In this document: one piece after another, positions 17,063 to 26,025 of the stretch
Layout: each line of letters opens with the position of its first letter
How positions within the stretch are numbered: the first letter of the stretch is position 1
Assembly (NCBI GenBank): GCA_900539765.1
Contig: UQDF01000002.1
Coordinates: 1 to 64,000 of the forward strand
Source of the DNA: an uncultured Porphyromonas sp.
GTDB taxonomy: Bacteria > Bacteroidota > Bacteroidia > Bacteroidales > Porphyromonadaceae
Direction: 5' to 3'
DNA: 64,000 nt
Program-made: the position numbers and the translations under genes
The notes under the pieces: model-generated
Database searches by the model: none
The model's input: the letters and a program-made list of their open reading frames with translations, nothing else
What the model was told of the DNA's origin: nothing

Positions 17063-19015
17063 ATGTCTGATCAGATACATATCACGCTACCCGATGGCAG
17101 TGTGAAGGAAATGAAGCAGGGGGTGACCCCGCTAGATATAGCTAATAGCATCAGCGAGCGACTGGCACAGGAGGTCCTAGCGGCCGAGTGCGACGGCGAG
17201 CTTATAGATATACGTACACCGCTGATGCAAGATGCCCACATCAAGCTCCTCAAGTGGGAGGACGAAGGCGGCAAGCACGCTTTTTGGCACACCTCGGCTC
17301 ACCTTATGGCCGAGGCGCTTCAGGAGCTGTACCCTGGCGTACAGTTTGGCATAGGGCCTGCTATCGAGGCAGGCTTTTACTATGATATAGATGCTGGTAA
17401 TGAGGTGATCAAGTCGGAGGATCTGCCGAAGATCGAGGCTAAGATGCTGGAGCTGGCGCATCGCAAGGAGACGCTCGAGCGTAAGGCGATCTCTAAGAGC
17501 GATGCCTTGGACTTCTTCAAGAAAACGGGTCAGGGCTACAAGCTAGAGCTGATCAACGATCTGGAGGATGGCACCATCACGACCTATACGCAGGGTGCCT
17601 TCACGGATCTCTGTCGTGGACCACACCTTCCCTCCACAGCGCCTATCAAGGCGGTCAAACTACTGAGCGTGGCTGGCGCTTACTGGCGTGGCGATGAGAC
17701 GCGCAAGCAATTGACTCGTATATATGGTATCACCTTCCCCAAGAAGAAGCTCCTCGATGAGTATCTCGCTATGCTCGAAGAGGCGAAGAAGCGCGACCAC
17801 CGCAAGATAGGTAAAGAGCTGGAGCTCTTTGCTTTTTCACAGCGTGTCGGGCAGGGTCTGCCTCTGTGGCTACCACGCGGTACGCAGCTGAGACTTAAGC
17901 TCGAAGACTTCCTCAAGCGTATCCAAAAGCGCTACGGCTATCAGCAGGTGATGACGCCTCACATCGGCAATGTGGAGCTCTACAAGACGAGCGGTCACTA
18001 TGCTAAGTATGGTGCTGACTCATTTCAAGTAATCACGACTCCTCAGGAGGGGGAGGCTTTCATGCTGAAGCCGATGAACTGCCCTCACCACTGCGAGATA
18101 TACAAGCTCAAACCACACTCTTACAGAGATCTGCCGGTACGTCTAGCTGAGTTTGGTACGGTCTATCGCTACGAGCAGAGCGGTGAGCTACACGGCTTGA
18201 CGCGTGTACGTGGCTTCACGCAAGACGATGCACATATCTTCTGCCGTCCTGATCAGGTCAAGGAGGAGTTCCTTAAGGTGATGGATATTATCTTCATCAT
18301 CTTTAGAGCTCTAGACTTTGAGAACTTTGAGGCGCAAATCTCTCTACGCAGCCAGACTGATCGTAGCAAGTACATCGGTAGCGAGGAGAACTGGGATCGT
18401 GCTGAGCAAGCGATCATCGAGGCTTGCCAAGAGGCTGGTCTACCAGCACATATCGAGTACGATGAGGCTGCTTTCTACGGCCCGAAGCTTGACTTTATGG
18501 TCAAGGATGCTCTCGGTAGACGCTGGCAGCTGGGTACGATCCAGGTAGACTACAACCTGCCAGAGCGTTTTGATCTAGAGTACACAGGCGAGGACAATCA
18601 GAAGCACCGCCCTGTGATGATACACCGCGCACCCTTTGGCTCTATGGAGCGATTTGTAGCGGTACTCATAGAGCACACGGCGGGTAAGTTCCCCCTATGG
18701 TTGGCTCCTGACCAAGTGGTCATACTGCCTGTCTCGGAGCGCTTCAACGACTACGCCAACGAGGTGGCAGCAGCCCTGAGCGAGCATGACATCAGCGTAT
18801 CCGTTGACGACCGCAATGAGAAGGTGGGTCGCAAGATACGTGACAATGAACTCAAGCGTATCCCCTACATGCTGATCGTCGGTGAGCAAGAGCAGGCTGA
18901 CGGCACTGTATCGGTACGTAAGCAGGGCAAGGGTGATGCAGGTACAGAAAAAATTAGTACCTTTGCCGAGCGTATCCTTCGAGAGATAGAGAGTCAGATG
19001 AATGCCAGAGGGTAG
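17063..19015 (+). CDS. thrS: Threonyl-tRNA synthetase
   Basis: Charges tRNA-Thr with threonine. The 650 residues carry the full domain order: TGS (about 1-62, [11 protein letters not shown]), the editing domain with [11 protein letters not shown] and a later CRGPHLP, the class II catalytic core with [14 protein letters not shown] (zinc Cys), [10 protein letters not shown] and [11 protein letters not shown], and the anticodon-binding C-terminus ([22 protein letters not shown]). The ATG at 17063 was chosen because homology starts at [11 protein letters not shown]; a further 36 upstream codons in frame have no similarity. First gene of the conserved thrS-infC-rpmI-rplT block. Confidence 0.97.
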   Translation: MSDQIHITLPDGSVKEMKQGVTPLDIANSISERLAQEVLAAECDGELIDIRTPLMQDAHIKLLKWEDEGGKHAFWHTSAHLMAEALQELYPGVQFGIGPAIEAGFYYDIDAGNEVIKSEDLPKIEAKMLELAHRKETLERKAISKSDALDFFKKTGQGYKLELINDLEDGTITTYTQGAFTDLCRGPHLPSTAPIKAVKLLSVAGAYWRGDETRKQLTRIYGITFPKKKLLDEYLAMLEEAKKRDHRKIGKELELFAFSQRVGQGLPLWLPRGTQLRLKLEDFLKRIQKRYGYQQVMTPHIGNVELYKTSGHYAKYGADSFQVITTPQEGEAFMLKPMNCPHHCEIYKLKPHSYRDLPVRLAEFGTVYRYEQSGELHGLTRVRGFTQDDAHIFCRPDQVKEEFLKVMDIIFIIFRALDFENFEAQISLRSQTDRSKYIGSEENWDRAEQAIIEACQEAGLPAHIEYDEAAFYGPKLDFMVKDALGRRWQLGTIQVDYNLPERFDLEYTGEDNQKHRPVMIHRAPFGSMERFVAVLIEHTAGKFPLWLAPDQVVILPVSERFNDYANEVAAALSEHDISVSVDDRNEKVGRKIRDNELKRIPYMLIVGEQEQADGTVSVRKQGKGDAGTEKISTFAERILREIESQMNARG

Positions 19016-19125
19016 TCGTCCGCCTTTTATCTCAAGAGAAAGAAAAGTCGTATCAATCTAAGACTTGATCAATTAACCTAACCTAGCAAACTGCTAACGA
19101 ATCACTAACTGCTAATTGCAGACGA

Positions 19126-19755
19126 ATGGCAAACAGTAGAAATTTCAGACGTCCACCCATCAAAGAGCAACCGAACCGGATCAACGAGCAGATACCTCAT
19201 CGTGAGGTACGTCTCGTCGGTGACAATGTAGACCAAGGGGTCTACCCTATCCAGCAAGCTCGTCGTATAGCCGAGCTACAGGGACTAGACCTTGTGGAGA
19301 TCTCTCCCAATGCGGAGCCTCCCGTATGCCGTGTGACTGACTACCAGAAGTTTCTCTATCAGCAGAAGAAGCGACAGAAGGAGCAGAAGGCTAAGCAGGC
19401 TAAAGTGGTCGTCAAGGAGATCCGCTTCGGGCCTCAGACGGATGATCACGACTACAACTTCAAGCTTCGTCACGCTGAGGGCTTCCTCAAGGATGGCTTT
19501 AAGGTGAAGGCATACGTCTTCTTCCGTGGGCGCAGTATCCTCTTTAAGGATCAGGGCGAGATACTTCTCCTGCGCTTTGCCAACGACCTAGAGGATCTGG
19601 CTCGTGTCGAGAACATGCCAGTGCTGGAGGGCAAACGCATGACGATCATGCTAGCTCCTAAGCCAGCCTCTGCCAAGAGTAAGAAGAAAGAGCCGAAGCA
19701 GACCTGCGAGCAGCAGACCGATCAAGAAGCATCTGAAAAGAACGATAACGAGTAG
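19126..19755 (+). CDS. infC: Translation initiation factor IF-3
   Basis: Binds the 30S subunit, prevents premature 50S joining and checks start-codon pairing. At 209 residues it is longer than the usual ~175-180 because of a charged C-terminal tail (K, E, Q, D, from about 185). The N-domain starts at [13 protein letters not shown]; the linker is K/Q-rich; the C-domain has [20 protein letters not shown] and VFFRGR. The start is an ordinary ATG, whereas many infC genes use a rare start such as ATT for autoregulation. It lies 110 bases after thrS. Confidence 0.96.
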   Translation: MANSRNFRRPPIKEQPNRINEQIPHREVRLVGDNVDQGVYPIQQARRIAELQGLDLVEISPNAEPPVCRVTDYQKFLYQQKKRQKEQKAKQAKVVVKEIRFGPQTDDHDYNFKLRHAEGFLKDGFKVKAYVFFRGRSILFKDQGEILLLRFANDLEDLARVENMPVLEGKRMTIMLAPKPASAKSKKKEPKQTCEQQTDQEASEKNDNE

Positions 19756-19802
19756 TCAAGCACAAGACACACGTAAGCAAGTAAATCAACCCTACTCTAC
19801 CA

Positions 19803-19850
19803 GCTACGCTCTGTGCGTAGCAGACTATCCAAACAGGCATAGGCGTGCCT
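19803..19850 (+). promoter_or_regulatory. Candidate L35/L20 leader hairpins
   Basis: Between infC and rpmI, GCTACGC/GCGTAGC (19803-19809 with 19815-19821, loop TCTGT) and AGGCA/TGCCT (19835-19839 with 19846-19850) form two stem-loops. L20 often represses its own operon through a leader at this position in other bacteria. The structure class here is not identified. Confidence 0.4.
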
Positions 19851-19912
19851 CTAGGTAGTTGGTCGGGAGGATCATCTAACAATAGTTTCACACAATTCAA
19901 AATCCAAACAAA

Positions 19913-20107
19913 ATGCCTAAACAGAAGACAGTATCAGGCGCTAAGAAGCGTTTTTTCCTGACAGGTAGCGGACGCGTCAAGCGTAAGCATGCGTACAAGA
20001 GTCACATCCTCACCAAAAAGAGCAAGAAGCGTAAGCGCAATCTTACCTACACAGCTCTCGTGCACCCGCACAATGAGAAAAGTGTCAAGGAGATGCTCAA
20101 CCTTTAA
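19913..20107 (+). CDS. rpmI: Ribosomal protein L35
   Basis: A 64-residue, very basic protein of the large ribosomal subunit. The N-terminal half ([20 protein letters not shown], then [20 protein letters not shown]) matches the L35 signature region. Length is normal. It sits between infC and rplT, the standard order, with 57 bases to rplT. Confidence 0.96.
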   Translation: MPKQKTVSGAKKRFFLTGSGRVKRKHAYKSHILTKKSKKRKRNLTYTALVHPHNEKSVKEMLNL

Positions 20108-20164
20108 TCGAGGACTCAACAGAGTTTAGTACGTATCTATTAAACACACTAATCGACACAAGAA

Positions 20165-20512
20165 ATGCCTAGATCAGTAAATCACGTCGCTTCACGAGCT
20201 AAGCGCAAGAGAATACTTAAGCAAACACGCGGATACATCGGTGCCCGCAAGAACGTATGGACCGTAGCCAAGAATGGCTGGGAGAAGGGTCTACAGTATG
20301 CTTACCGTGATCGTAAGAACAAGAAGCGCTCTTTCCGCGCTCTATGGATACAGCGTATCAACGCTGCTGCACGCCTAGAGGGTATGACCTACTCGACACT
20401 GATGGGTGGTCTACACAAGCAGGGAATTGAGATCAACCGTAAGGTCCTCGCTGACCTCGCTATGAACAATCCCGAAGCCTTTAAGTCTATCTGCGAAAAG
20501 GCTAGAGGCTAA
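20165..20512 (+). CDS. rplT: Ribosomal protein L20
   Basis: A 115-residue RNA-binding protein needed for early 50S assembly, and in other species the repressor of its own operon. The basic N-terminus ([20 protein letters not shown]) is followed by the L20 signature [18 protein letters not shown] and the globular end [21 protein letters not shown]. Normal length. Last gene of the thrS block. Confidence 0.97.
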   Translation: MPRSVNHVASRAKRKRILKQTRGYIGARKNVWTVAKNGWEKGLQYAYRDRKNKKRSFRALWIQRINAAARLEGMTYSTLMGGLHKQGIEINRKVLADLAMNNPEAFKSICEKARG

Positions 20513-20541
20513 AACGACGGGCTCTCTAATACAAAGCCTAG

Positions 20542-20601
20542 GCGCAAGACACAGGACGCACGATGTCGCCTTGACGACATCACGATCTTGAGTCTTGCGT
20601 C
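20542..20601 (+). terminator. Long hairpin downstream of rplT
   Basis: GCGCAAGAC (20542-20550) pairs with GTCTTGCGT (20592-20600) with one G-T pair, and GATGTCG (20562-20568) with CGACATC (20575-20581). There is no T-run after the stem, so termination is uncertain. The outer arm is similar to the gapA terminator arm. Bacteroidales are known to carry a non-coding RNA (Bacteroidales-1) often found downstream of rplT; I cannot confirm a match. Confidence 0.5.
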
Positions 20602-20727
20602 TAGTCATTAATCTATCTTCTATCGAGTCGCTATGGCTATGGTCACCACACCGCATCAGCTGTAGCAGACTTAGTGTGGCGACACACTCCTTCTGTCATC
20701 TTACAACACTCTTCAATCCATAATAGT

Positions 20728-22062
20728 ATGTCAGCTCTTCAAGCAATATCACCTCTAGATGGTCGCTATGCGAGCAAGACCGCTCCCCTAGCAGCTTACA
20801 GCTCCGAGTCAGCGCTCATCCGCTATCGTGTACGTATCGAGGTGGAGTACCTCATAGCGCTAACCCAAACGATACCCGCACTGAGCCAATCCCTCACAGA
20901 GCCTAAGCAAGAGGCTCTAAGAGAGCTTTACAAGGAGTGGTCTACAGAGGCCGCACAAGAGGTAAAGGATATCGAAGCTACGACCAATCATGATGTCAAG
21001 GCTGTCGAGTACTACATCAAGCGTCATCTGCCACAGCTGGGACTAGAGGAGATTGAGGAGTTTGTCCACTTCGGACTAACATCGCAAGATGTCAACAATA
21101 CCGCCTTCCCGCTGATGCTTCGTGAGGCGCTGCACGAGGTCTACCTCCCGACGCTCCAGAAGCTCATCGAGCAGCTACGTCAGCTCGCCAATGAGTGGCA
21201 CGATGTCGCTATGCTGGCTCGCACGCATGGTCAGCCCGCTAGCCCCACGCGTCTGGGCAAGGAGATTATGGTCTTCGTCTACCGCTTGGAGCAGCAGGCC
21301 AAAGCTCTGGAGCAGGTGCCTATCACGGGCAAGTTTGGCGGTGCTACGGGCAACTTTAATGCGCACCATGTCGCCTACCCTACCATTGACTGGGTCGCTT
21401 TTGGCAATAGCTTTCTCACATCACTAGGGCTAGAGCGTGAGCAGTACACAACGCAGATCTCCAATTACGACAACCTCGCTGCCCTTTTTGAGGCGATGGC
21501 TCGCATCAACACGATCCTCATCGACCTGGCTCGAGACTTCTGGAGCTACATCTCTATGGGTTACTTCGGGCAGAAGATCAAGGCGGGTGAGGTCGGCTCT
21601 AGTGCGATGCCTCACAAGGTTAATCCCATTGACTTTGAGAATGCTGAGGGCAACCTCGGACTAGCTAATGCGATGGCTCTGCATCTAGCCTCCAAGCTCC
21701 CCATATCTCGTCTGCAGCGCGACCTAACAGACTCGACGGTGATACGTAATCAGCTCGTCCCGATGGGCTACACGCTAATAGCTTTCAGTAGTCTCTCTAA
21801 GGGTCTTGGCAAGCTAGTCATCCACCCCGAGCGCATCGCTCATGATCTCGATTGCAACTGGGCCGTGGTCGCCGAGGCTATCCAGACGATCCTGCGCCGT
21901 GAGGGTTATCCACACCCTTATGAGACGCTCAAGGCACTGACCCGCACAGGAGAGGAGATAAGCCAAGAGACGATCGCCAACTTCATCGACACCTTGGAGG
22001 TTGCTGAGGAGATCAAAGAGGAGCTTCGTCAGATCACCCCGAACAACTACGTGGGGGTCTAG
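20728..22062 (+). CDS. purB: Adenylosuccinate lyase
   Basis: Splits adenylosuccinate to AMP and fumarate, and SAICAR to AICAR and fumarate, in purine synthesis. The 444 residues match the long E. coli-type PurB with its N-terminal SPLDGRY motif. The fumarase-superfamily signature GSSAMPHKVNPIDFE and the catalytic-His region MLARTHGQPASPTRLG are present. The ATG at 20728 was chosen because it directly precedes SALQAISPLDGRYA; the longer frame starts inside the rplT 3-prime region without similarity. It stands alone in this stretch. Confidence 0.96.
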   Translation: MSALQAISPLDGRYASKTAPLAAYSSESALIRYRVRIEVEYLIALTQTIPALSQSLTEPKQEALRELYKEWSTEAAQEVKDIEATTNHDVKAVEYYIKRHLPQLGLEEIEEFVHFGLTSQDVNNTAFPLMLREALHEVYLPTLQKLIEQLRQLANEWHDVAMLARTHGQPASPTRLGKEIMVFVYRLEQQAKALEQVPITGKFGGATGNFNAHHVAYPTIDWVAFGNSFLTSLGLEREQYTTQISNYDNLAALFEAMARINTILIDLARDFWSYISMGYFGQKIKAGEVGSSAMPHKVNPIDFENAEGNLGLANAMALHLASKLPISRLQRDLTDSTVIRNQLVPMGYTLIAFSSLSKGLGKLVIHPERIAHDLDCNWAVVAEAIQTILRREGYPHPYETLKALTRTGEEISQETIANFIDTLEVAEEIKEELRQITPNNYVGV

Positions 22063-22078
22063 TCTGCCAATAAATTAG

Positions 22079-22086
22079 TACCTTTG
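22079..22086 (+). promoter_or_regulatory. Candidate -7 box before rluB-like gene
   Basis: TACCTTTG matches TAnnTTTG, 16 bases after the purB stop. There is no TTG at the expected spacing. The leader of about 140 bases contains ACACAACA/TGTTGTGT (22191-22198 with 22208-22215), a stem ending 17 bases before the start codon. Confidence 0.45.
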
Positions 22087-22232
22087 TCGTAGCTCGATCA
22101 ACTAGTAATATCCACAGTTAGTAAGATCCGAAGGAAAGTCTGTTGACACTGATTTAGTAGCAACAGAGACCCCTTGATACAAATACTACCACACAACACA
22201 CTAAGCTTGTTGTGTAGTCATCAAACAGCTTC

Positions 22233-23645
22233 ATGTCTATAGACAGCAATCCTACATCAGAGGCACAGCACAAGACAAGTTCCTCTGCTGATTCATCTGC
22301 CGAGGTGCCTGCGTCCGCATCTACTGGCAAGCGAAGACGTCAACGCATAGCACGACCCGCTAACAGCGAGTCCTTGATCCGTGTCAAGGTCAGTGGCGAG
22401 GAGAGCGCCACCGTGACGCATCGCAATATAGATGCCTCCGAGATGGTCAAGCCCCGAGACATCAGTGCAGAAAAAGCATTGGAGCGAAGACATAACTTCG
22501 ACGAACCGCACACTGGAGAGCGGAGTTTTCACAAAGTGTCGACACCTGTGTCTGTAGTTAGCAATGGCGATCAAGATGACCCTGTCATATATCCGTACGC
22601 CAAGCAGAGAGGAAAGGCTGCCCGCCCTAAAGCACATAACGAAGAAGCTCGCACCTCATCACCACGACGCAAGAGAGGAGCCAATACAGCGAACCGTAAA
22701 GATAAGCGCTCCTCAGCTCCTCGCAAGAACGCTGGTCAGCGGCCTAACAAGCAGCGCAAGGGCGAAGCGAAGCCCCGCACACCTAAGGCGCCTGTCGAGC
22801 CAGTGCGCTACACCTCTCCCCTAGTTGAGGCTGGCGAACCAATACGACTCAATAAGTTCCTCTCCAACTCTGGACTATGCTCTCGTCGTACAGCAGACCA
22901 GTACATCGCTGCAGGACGTGTCAAGGTCAACGGTGTCGTTGTCTCCGAGCTTGGCTCGCAGGTGCTGCCGACTGACCAAGTGATGGTCGATGACAAGCCA
23001 GTCTCTCTAGAGGCTAAGGTCTACGTACTACTCAACAAGCCGAAGAACTGCGTCACCACACTCACCGATCCCGAGGGGCGACGCACGGTCATGGATCTCG
23101 TGCACAACGCTTGCACCGAGCGCATCTACCCCATCGGTCGTCTAGACCGCAACACGACTGGCATACTCCTTCTTACCAATGATGGCGACCTAGCGGTGCG
23201 CTTGATGCACCCCGCCTTTCGCAAGAAGAAGATTTACGAGGTAGCCCTCGACAAGGAGGTCACCGTAGAGCATATGCAGATGATCGCTCAGGGCTTCGAG
23301 CTAGAGGATGGCGAGATCCATGCCGATGCCATCAGCTATATCACTGGGCAGACCCACGACAAGGTAGGCATAGAGATCCACTCGGGTCGCAACCGCATCG
23401 TGCGTCGCATCTTCGAGCATCTAGGCTATCGCGTCGTGCACCTAGACCGTGTCTACTACGCAGGTCTCACCAAAAAAGATCTACCACGCGGTCGCTGGCG
23501 CTATCTAACGCCCGAGGAGGTACGCTACCTCCGCATGGGCATTAAGGAGCAAGAGGACAGTGGCGTAGCACCCACCACCAAAGTCTACCACAAGCACCAA
23601 GAGACACCAGAGCATCCCTTCTCATCCGAAGAGATAGAAGACTAA
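22233..23645 (+). CDS. rRNA pseudouridine synthase, RluB/RsuA family, with long basic extension
   Basis: Converts a uridine of rRNA to pseudouridine (RluB acts on 23S). The family core occupies about residues 200-450: an S4 RNA-binding domain (IRLNKFLSNSGLCSRRTAD), the catalytic Asp in IGRLDRNTTGILLLTNDGDL (about 305), and the later GRNRIVRRIFEHLGY. Residues 1-195 are a disordered-looking, S/A/K/R-rich extension (RRQR, RKRGANTANRKDKR, NKQRKGEAK) and are not needed for the family fold. Such extensions are common on Bacteroidetes RNA enzymes. Which uridine is modified cannot be read from sequence. A TACCTTTG box is upstream. Confidence 0.9.
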   Translation: MSIDSNPTSEAQHKTSSSADSSAEVPASASTGKRRRQRIARPANSESLIRVKVSGEESATVTHRNIDASEMVKPRDISAEKALERRHNFDEPHTGERSFHKVSTPVSVVSNGDQDDPVIYPYAKQRGKAARPKAHNEEARTSSPRRKRGANTANRKDKRSSAPRKNAGQRPNKQRKGEAKPRTPKAPVEPVRYTSPLVEAGEPIRLNKFLSNSGLCSRRTADQYIAAGRVKVNGVVVSELGSQVLPTDQVMVDDKPVSLEAKVYVLLNKPKNCVTTLTDPEGRRTVMDLVHNACTERIYPIGRLDRNTTGILLLTNDGDLAVRLMHPAFRKKKIYEVALDKEVTVEHMQMIAQGFELEDGEIHADAISYITGQTHDKVGIEIHSGRNRIVRRIFEHLGYRVVHLDRVYYAGLTKKDLPRGRWRYLTPEEVRYLRMGIKEQEDSGVAPTTKVYHKHQETPEHPFSSEEIED

Positions 23646-23673
23646 ATAGGTATAAACCATATCAGCAGATACT

Positions 23674-25089
23674 ATGAATAACTCACTACCACGCACTACT
23701 ATCAAGGAGCTTCCTCAGCTTGCACAGCGTCAGCTCCCCCAGCCCGTCTGTGTCAAGGGATGGGTACGCACCAAGCGAGGCAACAAGGCTGTCTGCTTCG
23801 TTGCGCTCAACGATGGCTCGACCATACACAGCATACAGATCGTCATTGACAAGGCTCAGACCGACCCTAAGCTTCTTGAGCAGATCACCACAGGCGCCGC
23901 TATCGGTGTCGTTGGCACACTCGTCGCTTCACAGGGTCAAGGGCAAGAGTACGAGATACAGGCTAACGAGATAACCATCTACGGCACCTCTGATCCCGTA
24001 CGCTATCCACTGCAAAAGAAGGGACACACGCTAGAGTTCCTTCGTGAGATCGCTCACCTGCGTCCACGTACCAACACCTTTGCAGCGGTCCTCCGCATCC
24101 GCCACCACATGGCTTATGCGATCCACACCTTCTTTCACGAGCGTGGCTACTACTACCTCCACACCCCAATCATCACCTCGAGCGATGCCGAGGGTGCTGG
24201 GCAAATGTTTACCGTCACCACGCTAGATATGAACAAGCTCCCCCTTGCTAAAGATGGGAGCGTGGACTACAGCAAAGACTTCTTTGGCAAGCACACCTCG
24301 CTGACCGTATCGGGACAGCTAGAGGGTGAGCTAGGCGCCCTAGCACTAGGCGGTATCTACACCTTTGGTCCTACCTTTAGAGCTGAAAACTCCAATACCC
24401 CACGCCACCTGGCTGAGTTCTGGATGGTCGAGCCTGAGGTCGCCTTTATGGACAATGAGGGCAACCAAGACCTCGCCGAGGCATTCACCAAGCACTGCCT
24501 CCAGTGGGCTCTAGATCACTGTATGGACGATCTCGAGTTCCTCGCCGAGCATTACGACAAGGAGCTCATCGAGCGCATCCGCTTCGTTGTGGAGCGCCCA
24601 TTCGTACGCATCACCTACACCGAGGGTGTCGCGATCCTCGAGGAGGCCGTCCGTGGCGGCAAGAAGTTCGAGTTCCCCGTCTACTGGGGCGCCGACCTCG
24701 CCAGCGAGCATGAGCGTTACCTCGTCGAGCAGCACTACAATGCGCCCGTCATCATGACCGACTACCCGAAGGAGATCAAGGCCTTCTATATGAAGCAAAA
24801 CGACGACGGCAAGACCGTACGCGGTATGGACGTCCTCTTCCCGCACATCGGCGAGATCATCGGAGGTAGCGAGCGTGAGACCGACATCGACAAGCTCACG
24901 GCACGTGCCGAGGAGGTCGGCATCAAGGACAAGGATCTATGGTGGTACCTCGACACACGTCGCTATGGCTCAGCACCACATGCGGGCTTCGGACTGGGCT
25001 TCGAGAGACTCCTCCTCTTCGTCACCGGCATGACCAATATCCGTGACGTGATCCCCTTCCCCCGCACACCAAACAACGCCAACTTCTAG
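23674..25089 (+). CDS. asnS: Asparaginyl-tRNA synthetase
   Basis: Charges tRNA-Asn with asparagine. The 471 residues have the N-terminal OB-fold ([21 protein letters not shown]) and the class IIb catalytic core: [45 protein letters not shown] and the terminal [18 protein letters not shown]. The motif around GPTFRAE...[11 protein letters not shown] separates AsnRS from AspRS. It lies 28 bases after the pseudouridine synthase and is probably cotranscribed. A terminator follows. Confidence 0.96.
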   Translation: MNNSLPRTTIKELPQLAQRQLPQPVCVKGWVRTKRGNKAVCFVALNDGSTIHSIQIVIDKAQTDPKLLEQITTGAAIGVVGTLVASQGQGQEYEIQANEITIYGTSDPVRYPLQKKGHTLEFLREIAHLRPRTNTFAAVLRIRHHMAYAIHTFFHERGYYYLHTPIITSSDAEGAGQMFTVTTLDMNKLPLAKDGSVDYSKDFFGKHTSLTVSGQLEGELGALALGGIYTFGPTFRAENSNTPRHLAEFWMVEPEVAFMDNEGNQDLAEAFTKHCLQWALDHCMDDLEFLAEHYDKELIERIRFVVERPFVRITYTEGVAILEEAVRGGKKFEFPVYWGADLASEHERYLVEQHYNAPVIMTDYPKEIKAFYMKQNDDGKTVRGMDVLFPHIGEIIGGSERETDIDKLTARAEEVGIKDKDLWWYLDTRRYGSAPHAGFGLGFERLLLFVTGMTNIRDVIPFPRTPNNANF

Positions 25090-25135
25090 TCCCTCCCCTA
25101 CTCGCTAGAGGACTAGCAATCATATCTTATCAGTC

Positions 25136-25180
25136 AAGGCTGTAGCACCTCCACGTATGGTGCTGCAGCCTTTTCTATTT
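25136..25180 (+). terminator. asnS/truA bidirectional terminator
   Basis: AAGGCTGTAGCACC (25136-25149) pairs with GGTGCTGCAGCCTT (25159-25172) with one G-T pair, followed by TTCTATTT. It lies between convergent genes and can end both transcripts. Confidence 0.85.
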
Positions 25181-25215
25181 GTCGCACTACAAAAAGCCCC
25201 CCCTGGTTGTTGCTT

Positions 25216-26004
25216 TTACTCGGGATCTGTGCTGTAGATCGAGTCGGGATAGGTCGCCTCAACGAAAAAGAGTGCACGAGCTGGTGCTGCCGAGCCAGCT
25301 AGCGTGCGGTCTTCAGACTGGATTAACTCTGCGATAGAGTCTGGCGTGCGCTGTCCGTAGCCCACCTCGAGGAGCGTCCCGACCATCGTACGCACCATAC
25401 CGTGGAGAAAACGATTGGCACACACCTCGTAGCGCATCGCATCCCAGAGACCAGGCATCTCGACCTGCTCCCAATGCGCTGTGTAGACGGTACAGCGGTT
25501 GTGCTTCGTCTGCGTGTGTAGCTTGCTAAAGGAGGTAAAGTCGTGCTCCCCAATGAAGTGACGACAAGCTTCGTTCATCAGCTCCATATCAGGGAGCGTG
25601 CGTCGCTCCCAGCAGTAGTCGCCCCAAAAGGGGTTGCTACAAGCCGATATGTAGTAGTGATACCTTCGTGAGATAGCGTCAAAGCGAGCGTGAGCCGTCG
25701 GGATGACTGGCGTGACAGAGCGAACGGATATTCCTCCACGCAGTATGCCACACAAGCCTCTCTGTATCTGCGCTAGCGGAGGGTGCGGGATCGGCAAGTC
25801 GGCATGCGCCATCATACTATAAGCGTGTACCCCAGCGTCTGTACGCCCTGCGCCTGTGACCGAGATCGGCTGGCGAAAGAGTATGGAGAGGGCGCGCTCT
25901 AGCTCAGACTGCACCGAGACACCACGAGGCTGTACCTGCCAGCCACAATAGTTGGTGCCGTCGTAAGCGACCTCTAGAAATACACGCTGTACGGGAGCCT
26001 CCAT
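25216..26004 (-). CDS. truA: tRNA pseudouridine(38-40) synthase
   Basis: Makes pseudouridine at positions 38-40 of the tRNA anticodon arm. The 262 residues match the family. The catalytic Asp lies in TGAGRTDAGVHAY (about residue 57), with VAYDGTNYCGWQVQP at the N-terminus and RFLHGMVRTMVGTLLEVG near the C-terminus. It begins 21 bases after the topA stop, so it is probably the second gene of a topA-truA operon. Confidence 0.95.
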   Translation of the reverse strand: MEAPVQRVFLEVAYDGTNYCGWQVQPRGVSVQSELERALSILFRQPISVTGAGRTDAGVHAYSMMAHADLPIPHPPLAQIQRGLCGILRGGISVRSVTPVIPTAHARFDAISRRYHYYISACSNPFWGDYCWERRTLPDMELMNEACRHFIGEHDFTSFSKLHTQTKHNRCTVYTAHWEQVEMPGLWDAMRYEVCANRFLHGMVRTMVGTLLEVGYGQRTPDSIAELIQSEDRTLAGSAAPARALFFVEATYPDSIYSTDPE

Positions 26005-26025
26005 GGCTTTAAGAGTAGTAGCCTA

